In this document: positions 53,207 through 61,504 of the stretch, piece after piece
How the letters are laid out: each line of letters starts with the position of its first letter
How positions within the stretch are numbered: the first letter of the stretch is position 1
Assembly (NCBI RefSeq): GCF_020782875.1
Contig: NZ_JAJGBN010000001.1
Coordinates: 558,001-622,000 of the forward strand
Direction of reading: 5' to 3'
DNA: 64,000 nucleotides
DNA from: Allomuricauda sp. M10
GTDB lineage: Bacteria > Bacteroidota > Bacteroidia > Flavobacteriales > Flavobacteriaceae
Notes under the pieces: generated by a model
What the model saw: the letters and a program-made list of their open reading frames with translations, nothing else
Databases searched by the model: none
What the model was told of the DNA's origin: nothing
Program-made: the position numbers and the translations under genes

Positions 53207-53536
53207 TTATTTTGTGTTGGTTACCAGATTTACTGCATTTCTAAGTTCATCCCAGGTGCCGTTCAATTCTTTTAGGAACAACCGGCCTGTTTCGGTAAGG
53301 GCGTAATATTTGCGGGGAGGTCCCGATGTGGATTCTTCCCAACGGTAGTTGAGCAATCCAGCATTTTTTAGCCTTGTGAGCAATGGGTATATGGTACCTT
53401 CCACTACTAACATCTTAGCGTCCTTTAAGGCGTCCAGAATCTCGGAGGCATACTTGTCCTCGTCTTTTAAGATGGACAGAATGCAGTATTCTAGAACCCC
53501 TTTGCGCATCTGTGCTTTTGTGTTTTCTATGTTCAT
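53207..53536 (-). CDS. PadR-family transcriptional regulator
   Basis: A 109-residue winged-helix regulator: AQMRKGVLEYCILSILKDEDKYASEILDALKD, then the typical VVEGTIYPLLTRLKNAGLLNYRW and the wing ESTSGPPRKYYALTETGR. It is a short PadR (subfamily 2) without a long dimerisation domain. It lies 10 nt upstream of the PspC gene and probably represses the stress cluster; a strong inverted repeat at 54770-54796, in the promoter of the first gene of the cluster, is the best operator candidate (inference). Confidence 0.95.
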   Translation of the reverse strand: MNIENTKAQMRKGVLEYCILSILKDEDKYASEILDALKDAKMLVVEGTIYPLLTRLKNAGLLNYRWEESTSGPPRKYYALTETGRLFLKELNGTWDELRNAVNLVTNTK

Positions 53537-53597
53537 AACTTCATGGTTCTATTAAATTAACTGTTCGTTTTTGATTTACCAAACTAGGTCTGGTTCC

Positions 53598-53639
53598 GTT
53601 TCCACTCCATTCCCCTGTGATGAGCAGGGGAGTGGAAAC
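53598..53639. repeat. Imperfect hairpin upstream of the PadR gene
   Basis: GTTTCCACT plus CCCCTG on the left pair with CAGGGG plus AGTGGAAAC on the right; the left arm has a 5-nt bulge and the loop is TGATGAG. A T-run follows on the plus strand only, where no gene ends, so a simple terminator role is unclear. Confidence 0.5.
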
Positions 53640-53641
53640 AC

Positions 53642-53707
53642 TTTTTTTGATTGATGATTTCGTTTTTTGATTGATGAATGAACTCCTTTTTTTTGATTGA
53701 TGATTTT
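53642..53707 (-). repeat. Three tandem copies of the leader motif TCATCAATCAAAAAA
   Basis: On the minus strand the motif ATCATCAATCAAAA or close variants occurs three times (plus-strand 53642-53660, 53663-53677, 53687-53707). Single copies of the same motif sit directly before the DUF4870 ATG (54700-54716) and in the DUF2807 leader (51364-51380). It looks like a flavobacterial A-rich translation leader that has been multiplied. Confidence 0.55.
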
Positions 53708-53716
53708 ATTTATTTT

Positions 53717-54217
53717 TTAATGATGGTCATAACTCAGTTCCCGCTTTATTTTCCATTCCCCGTTCACCAACATCCACACATGGGTAAATTTTGCGATGTC
53801 ACCTTTTTGATATTCGTTTTTATCGTTCAAGAATTCAAATCGGTGTACCCCATGCTGTATGGCTCCATAAAGCTGGCCGTCCTTGTTCAAGGGATACACT
53901 TCCAAACTTCCTTCAATCAGGATTCTTTTGGAATATTGTGGAGCGTTGGGATCCCTCTTTTCACAGTTTTCACGCGTTGGTCTAAGGAATTCCTCGCGGC
54001 CATCGGTAAAACCGCCACGATCGTGATAGAATTCAAAATCTTCAGTGAACAAAGATGCCATGGTATCGGTGTCGCATCGATTGAAAGCAGCATCGAACAA
54101 CAAGCTATCCTTCGTTTTCAAGGTTTTATAAAGCTCGGTATCCTCCCCAACTTGGGCATTGGCCATAGCGGTCATTCCGATCAGGGCAAGGGCCATTATG
54201 TTTCTTGTTCGGTACAT
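53717..54217 (-). CDS. Secreted NTF2-like (DUF4440/SnoaL) protein
   Basis: The 166-residue protein has a signal peptide (ALALIGMTAMANAQ) and an NTF2-like cone fold: LYKTLKTKDSLLFDAAFNRCD, TMASLFTEDFEFYHDRGGFTDGREEF, and the last strands FTHVWMLVNGEWKIKRELSYDHH. DUF4440 proteins are often small ligand-binding or ketosteroid-isomerase-like domains. Its start overlaps the DUF4870 stop by 1 nt, so it belongs to the same message. A role in envelope stress is suggested only by its neighbours. Confidence 0.88.
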   Translation of the reverse strand: MYRTRNIMALALIGMTAMANAQVGEDTELYKTLKTKDSLLFDAAFNRCDTDTMASLFTEDFEFYHDRGGFTDGREEFLRPTRENCEKRDPNAPQYSKRILIEGSLEVYPLNKDGQLYGAIQHGVHRFEFLNDKNEYQKGDIAKFTHVWMLVNGEWKIKRELSYDHH

Positions 54218-54699
54218 TACTTGATGAATTTAATGGTGAACGGATATTTGAATTGTTGCCCTTCATTGGTGCGTACAGTGGCCAAAATGGTGAAAACGAT
54301 GTTTACAACGGCTAAACCTACCTGCAACAGACCTGTTATGCTGGCCGGCCAAAAAAGGCGACCAAATTTAAAGTCGTCACTGCTGACGTGGATGTTCAGG
54401 TTGTTCAGGTTGCTCAATCGGTGAAAACCGAAAACATCCCAGTCGAAAAGGTCCGGCATAAAGCCGATAAAGAATGGAATGGTGATCAAACCGGCTACAA
54501 TGGCGTACAACAACATACTGATCTGAAAGTTCAATGCCTGTTTGCCATTATAATCTACAAAGTCGTACTGCTTTTTGTTGGACATCCAAAGGATCAAGGG
54601 CATGATAAAATTACCGAAGGGGATAAAGTACTTCGAGAACGTAGATGCGTGGATGATCGCGGATAAATTTCGTTCGTGTTTGGTTAATGTAGTTGCCAT
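54217..54699 (-). CDS. DUF4870 membrane protein
   Basis: A 160-residue DUF4870 (Tic20-like) protein: ERNLSAIIHASTFSKYFIPFGNFIMPLILWM, the family-typical FVDYNGKQALNFQISMLLYAI, then further hydrophobic segments (VAGLITIPFFIGFM; VGLAVVNIVFTILATVRTNEGQQFKYP). Three to four transmembrane helices are expected. It is the first gene of the minus-strand stress cluster, with a well-formed promoter and inverted repeat about 50-100 nt upstream. DUF4870 proteins have no defined biochemical role. Confidence 0.92.
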   Translation of the reverse strand: MATTLTKHERNLSAIIHASTFSKYFIPFGNFIMPLILWMSNKKQYDFVDYNGKQALNFQISMLLYAIVAGLITIPFFIGFMPDLFDWDVFGFHRLSNLNNLNIHVSSDDFKFGRLFWPASITGLLQVGLAVVNIVFTILATVRTNEGQQFKYPFTIKFIK

Positions 54700-54751
54700 T
54701 TTTGATTGATGATTTTGATGTATAAATGGGTAAACCTATTAGCTTACGATG

Positions 54752-54796
54752 CAAATATATATCCAAAGGATGGTACTATGCAAAACAAAGTACCAT
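54752..54796 (-). promoter_or_regulatory. Promoter with operator for the DUF4870-PadR-PspC cluster
   Basis: On the minus strand, -33 TTTG (54784-54781) and -7 TATATTTG (54759-54752) are 21 nt apart. Overlapping the -33 element is an 11-bp inverted repeat with one mismatch: ATGGTACTATG (54770-54780) and CAAAGTACCAT (54786-54796), spacer CAAAA. The position suits repression, most likely by PadR. Confidence 0.6.
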
Positions 54797-54866
54797 ATAT
54801 TAACATATTTTTAACAGTTTGAAATAGCAGTATTTTGTCTATTTTTAAGCCAAAGAATATACCATT

Positions 54867-55322
54867 ATGGCACTCACACCCAGTAAAATCAATACATTCA
54901 CGTTCCTAAAACTCCCTTCTGCTTGGTGGTGCGGCATTCGTCTCAAATATATCGATGAGCAGAAGGCCGTTACCTCCGTAAAGCACAAATGGGTGAATCA
55001 AAATCCGTTCAAATCCATGTTTTGGGCCGTACAGGGGATGGCTGCCGAGCTGAGTACGGGTGCGTTGGTGATGAACGAGATCCAAAAAAGTGGAAAGAAA
55101 ATCTCCATGCTCGTGGCCAATAACAAGGCCACCTTTACCAAAAAAGCTACGGGGCGTATTTCATTTACTTGTGAAGATGGGCCCTTGATTGCAGATGCCA
55201 TCAAAAAAACCATGGAAACCGGAGAGGGACAAACTTGTTGGATGACGTCCGTGGGGGTAAATGCGGATGGGGTAGAGGTTTCTACCTTTCATTTTGAGTG
55301 GACGGTTAAGGTTAAGGGTTAA
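54867..55322 (+). CDS. DUF4442 hotdog-fold protein
   Basis: The 151-residue protein matches DUF4442, a thioesterase-like hotdog family: FLKLPSAWWCGIRLKYIDEQ, VKHKWVNQNPFKSMFWAVQGMAAELSTG and the strand region ISMLVANNKATFTKKATGRISF. Hotdog proteins hydrolyse acyl-CoA or acyl-ACP thioesters, but the catalytic residues here are not certain. It is divergent from the stress cluster and followed after 5 nt by an AT-rich gene of different composition. Confidence 0.9.
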   Translation: MALTPSKINTFTFLKLPSAWWCGIRLKYIDEQKAVTSVKHKWVNQNPFKSMFWAVQGMAAELSTGALVMNEIQKSGKKISMLVANNKATFTKKATGRISFTCEDGPLIADAIKKTMETGEGQTCWMTSVGVNADGVEVSTFHFEWTVKVKG

Positions 55323-55327
55323 GGAAA

Positions 55328-55873
55328 ATGGATTGGAAGACTCGCAGAATTATTTATAAAATTCGAATTAATCAATTTTTTAGAAATCTCAAACTCAAAT
55401 TAAAATTCAAAATCAAGGGTTTGCCTAAATGGGAACAAGTAGATGTAATTGAGTATCCAGATTGTTTTTTAGTAATCACATTGCATACTCTAAAAAGTGG
55501 AGGAGGTATCCATACTGAATTGATAAGTAAAATTAATAAGGATAATAATGTGCAATTTCAGCTTGCACCGATTGTCTTGCAACACTTGGACAAATCAAAA
55601 TGGGGAGTTGACACATATGATAGGTATAAAGCATTAAATAAAATTGCAAAGATTACTGGAAGAAAGTCAATTAAAGATCAAATGAAGGATGCGAAAATGA
55701 TATCAATATCTAGAAATAAAGGACTAATTAAAATTCAGCCATCCATTAATGGTGGTTCAACTGGTCCCAATAGAGGATATAGATATGAGGGACCCCCAAT
55801 CATTCTGGAACTTCCTGTTAAAGAGGAGAATTTTGAAATTGAAATAAAAAGAGCATTGGAAATGTGCTTGTAG
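55328..55873 (+). CDS. AT-rich orphan protein, possibly a CDI-type immunity protein
   Basis: The 181-residue protein is markedly AT-rich compared with both neighbours and uses AAA/AAT/ATT-type codons heavily, a sign of recent acquisition. The N-terminus is very basic (KTRRIIYKIRINQFFRNLKLKLKFKIK). The C-terminal half reads NKIAKITGRKSIKDQMKDAKMISISR, then GLIKIQPSINGG and EIEIKRALEMCL; this arrangement recalls contact-dependent-inhibition immunity proteins of the CdiI_3 type, but the resemblance is weak and from memory. No toxin or polymorphic-toxin gene is present nearby. It starts 5 nt after DUF4442. Confidence 0.6.
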   Translation: MDWKTRRIIYKIRINQFFRNLKLKLKFKIKGLPKWEQVDVIEYPDCFLVITLHTLKSGGGIHTELISKINKDNNVQFQLAPIVLQHLDKSKWGVDTYDRYKALNKIAKITGRKSIKDQMKDAKMISISRNKGLIKIQPSINGGSTGPNRGYRYEGPPIILELPVKEENFEIEIKRALEMCL

Positions 55874-55936
55874 TAATTGTAACAAAACCCAAAACAAATC
55901 AACATATAAACAAAACAACATTTAAACAATCAAAAG

Positions 55937-56737
55937 ATGAACGCACACGAAATAGACTATCACATTTACGGAGAGGAAATGCAATATGTGGAGATCGAAC
56001 TGGATCCCCAAGAGGCTGTTGTAGCCGAAGCTGGTAGTTTTATGATGATGGACACCGATATTAAAATGGATACCATCTTTGGCGATGGCTCCAATCAAGA
56101 AACCGGGGTACTTGGAAAACTGTTCTCTGCGGGCAAGCGCTTGCTTACAGGTGAGAGTCTGTTTATGACCGCATTCCTGAATGTGGGCCAGGGCAAAAAA
56201 CAGGTAAGCTTTGCTTCTCCTTATCCTGGTAAGATCATTCCCATCGACCTTTCGGAAAAAGGAGGGAAGTTTATTTGCCAAAAAGATGCCTTTTTGTGTG
56301 CTGCTAAAGGCGTTTCCATCGGTATCGAGTTTTCCAAACGTTTGGGGCGTGGACTTTTTGGTGGGGAGGGCTTTATCATGCAAAAACTGGAAGGGGATGG
56401 TTTGGCGTTCGTTCATGCGGGGGGTACCATGGCCAAAAAAGTACTGGCGCCCGGAGAAGTATTAAAAGTGGATACGGGCTGTATCGTAGGCTTTTCCCAA
56501 ACCGTGGATTATGATATTGAATTTGTTGGGGGTATCAAAAACACCGTTTTCGGTGGGGAAGGTTTATTCTTTGCAACCCTTCGTGGTCCTGGCACCGTTT
56601 ATATTCAATCCTTGCCCTTTAGCCGATTGGCAGGTCGCGTTTGGGCGGCTGCACCACAAGCTGGTGGAAAAGATAAAGGCGAAGGCAGTATCCTAGGAGG
56701 ACTCGGTAATTTGTTGGATGGGGATAATAGGTTTTAG
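55937..56737 (+). CDS. AIM24/TIGR00266-family protein
   Basis: A 266-residue AIM24-family protein: [66 protein letters not shown], and the late segment [30 protein letters not shown]. The fold is a double-psi or trimeric beta-prism; yeast Aim24 is mitochondrial, and bacterial members are uncharacterised. The C-terminus is Gly-rich. It is the first gene after the AT-rich insert and has its own leader. Confidence 0.93.
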   Translation: MNAHEIDYHIYGEEMQYVEIELDPQEAVVAEAGSFMMMDTDIKMDTIFGDGSNQETGVLGKLFSAGKRLLTGESLFMTAFLNVGQGKKQVSFASPYPGKIIPIDLSEKGGKFICQKDAFLCAAKGVSIGIEFSKRLGRGLFGGEGFIMQKLEGDGLAFVHAGGTMAKKVLAPGEVLKVDTGCIVGFSQTVDYDIEFVGGIKNTVFGGEGLFFATLRGPGTVYIQSLPFSRLAGRVWAAAPQAGGKDKGEGSILGGLGNLLDGDNRF

Positions 56738-56782
56738 GAGTTAGTGGTTAGAAGTTTGGCCGTTTCAACGTCATGCTGAACG

Positions 56783-56800
56783 TCCCGATTGCTATCGGGA
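56783..56800. repeat. Palindromic element of the Bacteroidota interspersed type
   Basis: TCCCGAT-TGCT-ATCGGGA is flanked by GTCATGCTGAACG on the left and TGAAAAATCTCA on the right, a layout I associate with short palindromic repeats scattered between genes in this phylum. The 219-bp gap to the next gene also contains the related phrase GAAGAATCTC near 56893. Confidence 0.5.
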
Positions 56801-56956
56801 TGAAAAATCTCAGCTATCCTTTTTTCAATAATCAATGAGCAATTATCAATTGACAATGTTACCTATGTCCCTGATTATCCTTGAGGAAGTGAAGAATCTC
56901 TCCAAAACTCTAAAAATCTAATCATCCCTTTAGAATTTTCTGTTCATTTGTAGCCT

Positions 56957-57610
56957 ATGGATTTCAAAGACCTATTCCGTTTTCTGGAAGAACTACAACA
57001 AAACAACAATAAAGAATGGATGGATGCGAACCGCAAATGGTACCGCTCCCTTCGACATGATTTTACGGTTTGGTTGGACGATTTGGACTTGACCATGGCC
57101 CAATTGCACGATGATTATTACCCGACTCCAGGCAAAAAGGGTATCAACCGCATCAACAATAATCTCATGTTCCATCCCAATAAACCGGTGTATAAGGACC
57201 ATTTTGGTGCGGGATTGGACAAAGCTCCGCAAACAGCTGATTTTTATATTGAAATCGGCCTGAAAAACTGTTTGCTGGCTGGTGGCTTTTGGCGTCCCGA
57301 CCCCAAAACCCTTCGCAGCATTCGGGAAGGCATTGATTATGATGGCGAGGTGCTACAGGAAATATTGGACAAGCCTTCGTTCCAAAAAACGTTCGGTAAT
57401 CTGTATGAGGATGAAAAATTGACCAATGCCCCGAAAGGGTTTTCCAATGATCATCCCCACATCGACCTATTGAAGAACAAGACCTTCGCTGTGGTGCATG
57501 AAATGACCCAAAAGGAAGTGCTTCAACCCAATTTCAAGGAAAAAATCGTGAAAGTGTACCAAGAAATGCTTCCCTTCCGTCAATATTTGAACCGAACGGT
57601 TACCGTTTAG
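56957..57610 (+). CDS. DUF2461-family protein
   Basis: A 217-residue DUF2461 protein: FLEELQQNNNKEWMDANRKWYRSLRHDF, the signature KKGINRINNNLMFHPNKPVYKDHFGAGLD (usually R-I-x-R-D-x-R-F-x-x-x-K in longer members) and FYIEIGLKNCLLAGGFWRPDPKTL. The family is widespread and lacks a known function. The gene is convergent with the MlrC-type peptidase gene, with only 3 nt between the stops. Confidence 0.93.
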   Translation: MDFKDLFRFLEELQQNNNKEWMDANRKWYRSLRHDFTVWLDDLDLTMAQLHDDYYPTPGKKGINRINNNLMFHPNKPVYKDHFGAGLDKAPQTADFYIEIGLKNCLLAGGFWRPDPKTLRSIREGIDYDGEVLQEILDKPSFQKTFGNLYEDEKLTNAPKGFSNDHPHIDLLKNKTFAVVHEMTQKEVLQPNFKEKIVKVYQEMLPFRQYLNRTVTV

Positions 57611-57613
57611 CCA

Positions 57614-59170
57614 TCAATCCAGTTGGTCCGAAGCACGCAACAGGCGTGCGGACAGATCGGGGTGCTCCATATCGGCATCCAATGGAAACATGGGGCGGAT
57701 GATTCGTTTATGACCCAATCGCTCTAAATCCTGATCTACACCGCCAGGGGTCAAGGCCATGATCCAATCGCCTCTCATGTTGTACAATTCAGGTACTAGA
57801 TAACCAATTTTTACCACGACAATATCCGTGTTTCTTGGGTCGAGGTCCAACTCCGTAAAATCGGATTCGTTGTGGTATGGCTTTCTTTTTTTGGTCACAA
57901 TAACACTAGCATTCCCCACTTTCACCACCACTTCGGTTTCTGCATGAACATCCCCTTGTTTTATGGCGGTCACCTCTCCAGTCAATAATAGCGGTGGGGC
58001 AAATCGGTCATCAATTGCGGCTCCTACCAAGGCACTGACCTTGCCACCCACACTGACTTTAAGGGCCTGTTCCACTAATTCTGGTCCAGGAATGGAGGCA
58101 TAGATCAACGATTTGCCCCCAGGTTTGTGGAATTCATCTTGTTTTAAAAGTTCTGTTAAGGTCCAGGTTACATCCCCAGCGCCTCCGGCAGTAGGGTTGT
58201 CACCCATATCACTCAACATAAAGGGCTTTTTATCACTTGCCAAAGCAAGTTTCAAGGCTTCTTCATAGGATTTAGTCGGAGCCACAAACTCAAATTCCTT
58301 GCGAACATCCCAGAAACTCTCGGCCAATTTTTCGGCACCGGCAACTACCTTTTCTTTATCATCGCCCGTGACCATGACTACGGCATGGTTTCGGGGTTCA
58401 TCGGCCCATGCATACCCGATCCAAATAGCAGCGTCTACCACACCTTCTTGGTTGGCCACTCCGGGCACTTGCGCATACAGGCTTTTCCCTGGTTCCACTC
58501 GGGTACTCGTCTTTTCTCCAGGTAATAGAATCGGCACGGGAATCCAAGCCTTATACTTGGGCTTGCCCTTGCCATTCTCCAAACGTTCAACTAGATTTTG
58601 CACGGCCCGTTTTCTGGATTCCGTGGCATCTTCATGAGGCGCCATCCGGTAACAAGTAATCAAGTCGCTATGTTCGGCGAGTCTTACGGAAACATTGCCG
58701 TGCAGGTCCATTGAGGTAGAGACCAACACCTCGGTGCCCACCACTTCCCGTATTCTTTTGATCAAATCGCCTTCGGGGTCATCCAGCCCAACCACGCTCA
58801 TAGCGCCGTGAATATCAAAGAAAAGTCCATCATACGGTTTGTTTTCTTCTAGCATTTTCAGTGTTTGCGCCACCAAGGATTCATAGGCTTCATGGGTTAC
58901 CGTACCACCAGGCAACGATTTTCCTACTAAAGTAGGAACCCAGTCTGCGCGTTTTCTCAAAGTAGAATCCATCGCCATAAACGGATAGCGTTCAAAAATG
59001 GAATCCCCAATTTTGGCATGGAATGCCTCTTCTTGGGTCAATGCAGGGGAAAAGGTACTGGATTCAATTCCCAAGCCCGCAATAGCAATTCGGGGCAGTT
59101 TTTTTTCAGGTTCCTGTTTGCAACTTAATAAAAGGGTCACTAAAAATAGAAAGGGAACTATTTTGCGCAT
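57614..59170 (-). CDS. M81-family metallopeptidase (MlrC-like) lipoprotein
   Basis: From the ATG at 59170 the 518-residue protein has a lipoprotein signal (FLFLVTLLLSCKQ) and the M81/MlrC architecture: IAIAGLGIESSTFSPALT, GTVTHEAYESLV, DGLFFDIHGAMSVVGLDDPEGDLI, STSMDLHGNVS and CYRMAPHEDATESRKRAV, where Asp and His residues supply metal ligands. The C-terminal MlrC_C part has MLSDMGDNPTAGGAGDVT. MlrC degrades linearised microcystin fragments in sphingomonads; environmental homologues probably have other amidase substrates. The frame extends 82 codons upstream without homology and is rejected. Confidence 0.92.
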   Translation of the reverse strand: MRKIVPFLFLVTLLLSCKQEPEKKLPRIAIAGLGIESSTFSPALTQEEAFHAKIGDSIFERYPFMAMDSTLRKRADWVPTLVGKSLPGGTVTHEAYESLVAQTLKMLEENKPYDGLFFDIHGAMSVVGLDDPEGDLIKRIREVVGTEVLVSTSMDLHGNVSVRLAEHSDLITCYRMAPHEDATESRKRAVQNLVERLENGKGKPKYKAWIPVPILLPGEKTSTRVEPGKSLYAQVPGVANQEGVVDAAIWIGYAWADEPRNHAVVMVTGDDKEKVVAGAEKLAESFWDVRKEFEFVAPTKSYEEALKLALASDKKPFMLSDMGDNPTAGGAGDVTWTLTELLKQDEFHKPGGKSLIYASIPGPELVEQALKVSVGGKVSALVGAAIDDRFAPPLLLTGEVTAIKQGDVHAETEVVVKVGNASVIVTKKRKPYHNESDFTELDLDPRNTDIVVVKIGYLVPELYNMRGDWIMALTPGGVDQDLERLGHKRIIRPMFPLDADMEHPDLSARLLRASDQLD

Positions 59171-59289
59171 GAGATTGGGTTTGTTGGTTTGGAATCTGAA
59201 AGATACAATAAACAAAGGGATCCAAGAATTTTCAAATTGGCTCATGATTGCAATGAAATCCGTTACCTTTAACTTCAAAATCAAACGCT

Positions 59290-59877
59290 TTGGAAAACAA
59301 TAGAATAAGGAACATGAAGCGGGAATTGCTCTCGGACAATTGGTACACGCTTGAAAAAGTTTCATTTGAATACCTGCGTGATGATGGCGTTTGGGAAAAG
59401 CAAACACGCGAAGCATATGATCGAGGAAACGGGGCGGTTATTTTGCTGTACAATGCGAAGAAAAACACGGTTGTGCTAACGCGTCAATTTCGGATGCCCA
59501 CTTTTTTGAACGGAAATGAAAACGGGATGATGGTGGAAGCCTGTGCAGGTCTGTTGGAAAAGGGCAACGCGGAGGAAACCATCAAAATGGAGGTGGAAGA
59601 GGAGACCGGTTATAAAATTGAAAAAGTGCAAAAAGTGTTGGAGGCCTATATGTCGCCCGGATCCGTGACAGAAATCCTTTATTTTTTCATTGGGCAATAT
59701 GAAGAATCCATGAAAATCAGTGATGGCGGTGGTGCCGATGATGAGACGGAAAACATTGAAGTGTTGGAACTGTCGTTTCCCAAAGCATTGGAAATGGTGA
59801 AAACAGGGGAAATCAGGGATGCCAAGACCATTATACTACTGCAATACGCTCAATTACAAGGTTTGCTCCATCAATAA
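59290..59877 (+). CDS. nudK: NudK-type NUDIX pyrophosphatase
   Basis: The 195-residue protein closely follows E. coli NudK (GDP-mannose pyrophosphatase): ELLSDNWYTLEKVSFEYLRDDG, REAYDRGNGAVILLYN, VVLTRQFRMPTFLNGNENGMMVEACAG, a Nudix box around EETIKMEVEEETGY, the YMSPGSVTEILYFFIGQY segment and the terminal LEMVKTGEIRDAKTIILLQY. A TTG start at 59290 gives the family-like ENNRIRNMKRELLSDN; an ATG at 59314 would shorten it by 8 residues. Its 3' end overlaps the convergent dacB by 7 nt. Confidence 0.92.
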   Translation: MENNRIRNMKRELLSDNWYTLEKVSFEYLRDDGVWEKQTREAYDRGNGAVILLYNAKKNTVVLTRQFRMPTFLNGNENGMMVEACAGLLEKGNAEETIKMEVEEETGYKIEKVQKVLEAYMSPGSVTEILYFFIGQYEESMKISDGGGADDETENIEVLELSFPKALEMVKTGEIRDAKTIILLQYAQLQGLLHQ

Positions 59878-61163
59878 CGCTCGTACAATTCCTTTAAGGT
59901 GGCATACATGGTTTTTCGTATTTCGATGGATGGCACCTTGAAATGATTGTTCATAAAACTGAAAATGAGCACTTTGCCAGATTTCGTCCTGACATATCCG
60001 CTCAAGTTATAGTTGTTTCCAAATGACCCCGATTTTGCAAATAAAAAGGGTTCAGTATCGGGATCTTCCCATTCCTTTACGGTGCTATCGGGTCCCCACA
60101 TGGGAAAAAGGGTGAATAAACGATCTTCAGGAACTTCATTGTAGAGTTTACTGAGGATTTGAACAAAGGATTTGGGTGTAAACAAATTATATCGCGAAAG
60201 CCCTGAACCATCTACCCATCGGGGTTGTTGCTCCAAATCCTTCAAATCGTTTTCCAACATATAGGCAATGGCCCTTTTCGTGCCGATGGTATCCGAAATC
60301 ATGGAAGAAGCCGTCATCAACAATTGCTCCGCTAAAAAATTATCGCTTTTAAACAGCATCTGCTTATAAATGGAATCCGTTTCCATGCCGTAAAGGGTTC
60401 CAACGGGTCCCTCTGGAAAATGATTTACCATACTGATTTTCTTCTCCAATCCCGATTCCAAAAGTTGTTTGGTGAGACTGTCACCGGCCATAAAAGGAAT
60501 TTCCAAAGTATCCTGCTCGGAAGGTGCAATATAGAAATGGTTGGCAAGTTCATCCCGTTTAAAAGGATGTTCGGCCACCTGAGTTTCATTATAAAAATAG
60601 GAAGGGGAAACCTCCAACCCTTGATTGTTGGAAACGGCCACCACATTGCCATAAAGGGGAATGGTTGTACGTTCCGGAGAAAAATAGGTGTCAAAATCTT
60701 CCCATGCCCAACCGGGACCAAACCGAAGTTCGTCGGTATTTTGGGTGTAGAGTACAATATTGCCTTGTTTTTTGAGCCAATTTATGGCCGTACTATCATG
60801 CAGATGGGGGTGTAACCAAGAAGGGTCACCAGTTCCCTTAACAAAAACGGTATCGTTGGCAATAGTATAAGTTAGGGTAGGAATGTTTTTTGGAAGCAGT
60901 TTGATACCCGTATAAAAGGTCACGATCTTCGTATTACTTGCAGGGGTAAAATAGCGGTCACCGTTCGTGTTGAAGAGTATCTTTTGGGTCTTCGCATCCA
61001 TGACCACCAATCCATGAAAAGAGTTCTGAAGAGCCGTGTTTTTAAGGTTGGATCGGGCAATTTTACGGGTAGGGGAGCACCCTCCGAGCAAAATTGACAA
61101 AATGAACAAATTGATTATCAGATATTTGCTAATCCTGCAACAAATTAAGGGCATTTTGGTCAT
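59871..61163 (-). CDS. dacB: PBP4-type D-alanyl-D-alanine carboxypeptidase/endopeptidase, lipoprotein
   Basis: The 430-residue S13-family protein has a lipoprotein signal (ILSILLGGCSP) and the penicillin-binding motifs: SxxK in TPASNTKIVTF, SxN in the DGSGLSRYNLF region and KTG as KSG in LFAKSGSFGNNYNLSG. The segment DELRFGPGWAWEDFD belongs to the family's extra domain. It trims or cleaves peptidoglycan peptides in the periplasm. Convergent with nudK (7-nt overlap) and divergent from the small gene at 61287. Confidence 0.93.
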   Translation of the reverse strand: MTKMPLICCRISKYLIINLFILSILLGGCSPTRKIARSNLKNTALQNSFHGLVVMDAKTQKILFNTNGDRYFTPASNTKIVTFYTGIKLLPKNIPTLTYTIANDTVFVKGTGDPSWLHPHLHDSTAINWLKKQGNIVLYTQNTDELRFGPGWAWEDFDTYFSPERTTIPLYGNVVAVSNNQGLEVSPSYFYNETQVAEHPFKRDELANHFYIAPSEQDTLEIPFMAGDSLTKQLLESGLEKKISMVNHFPEGPVGTLYGMETDSIYKQMLFKSDNFLAEQLLMTASSMISDTIGTKRAIAYMLENDLKDLEQQPRWVDGSGLSRYNLFTPKSFVQILSKLYNEVPEDRLFTLFPMWGPDSTVKEWEDPDTEPFLFAKSGSFGNNYNLSGYVRTKSGKVLIFSFMNNHFKVPSIEIRKTMYATLKELYERY

Positions 61164-61286
61164 TTATCGAATTTAACACGAAGTTATTCAATTTTTAACT
61201 GGGTTTTAAGTTATGTGTTTGGGTTTTTACCTAATTTAGATGGACAACCAATTATTCAATCTAATCAAATTTCTATGGCCGGAGCT

Positions 61287-61472
61287 ATGTTAGATTACAC
61301 CAAAATCATCCTTCAGAAGGTTAGTTTTGATGTAAAACTCTTCACTCGGGAATTGAGAAAGGCAATTTCGACCTTATTGCCCAGTGAAATTGAAGAACTT
61401 AAAATCTGGTTACACTTTTTTATTGTGGATAAACCGGAGTTGGAACCGACATTAGTATTGTTAAAAACTTAA
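61287..61472 (+). CDS. Small conserved hypothetical protein (61 aa)
   Basis: No known domain. From the ATG at 61287 the product begins MLDYTKIILQKVSFDVKLF and contains TRELRKAISTLLPSEIEELKIW, a helix-rich pattern I associate with a short conserved protein in Flavobacteriaceae. The frame extends to 61215, but the added residues look unlike it. A terminator lies 11 nt after the stop. The divergent dacB and this gene share a 123-bp upstream region. Confidence 0.65.
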   Translation: MLDYTKIILQKVSFDVKLFTRELRKAISTLLPSEIEELKIWLHFFIVDKPELEPTLVLLKT

Positions 61473-61482
61473 AATAACCACA

Positions 61483-61504
61483 AGGGCCGCAAACGCGGCC
61501 CTTT
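61483..61504 (+). terminator. Intrinsic terminator of the small conserved gene
   Basis: AAGGGCCGC (61483-61491) and GCGGCCCTT (61496-61504) form a perfect 9-bp stem with an AAAC loop; TTTAATTTTTT follows. The right arm touches the stop of the convergent oxyR. Confidence 0.85.

Noticed and set aside
53678..54424. 248-codon frame on the plus strand
   Set aside because: It lies antisense to the NTF2-like and DUF4870 genes, has no recognisable domain or signal peptide, and both genes beneath it are well supported.
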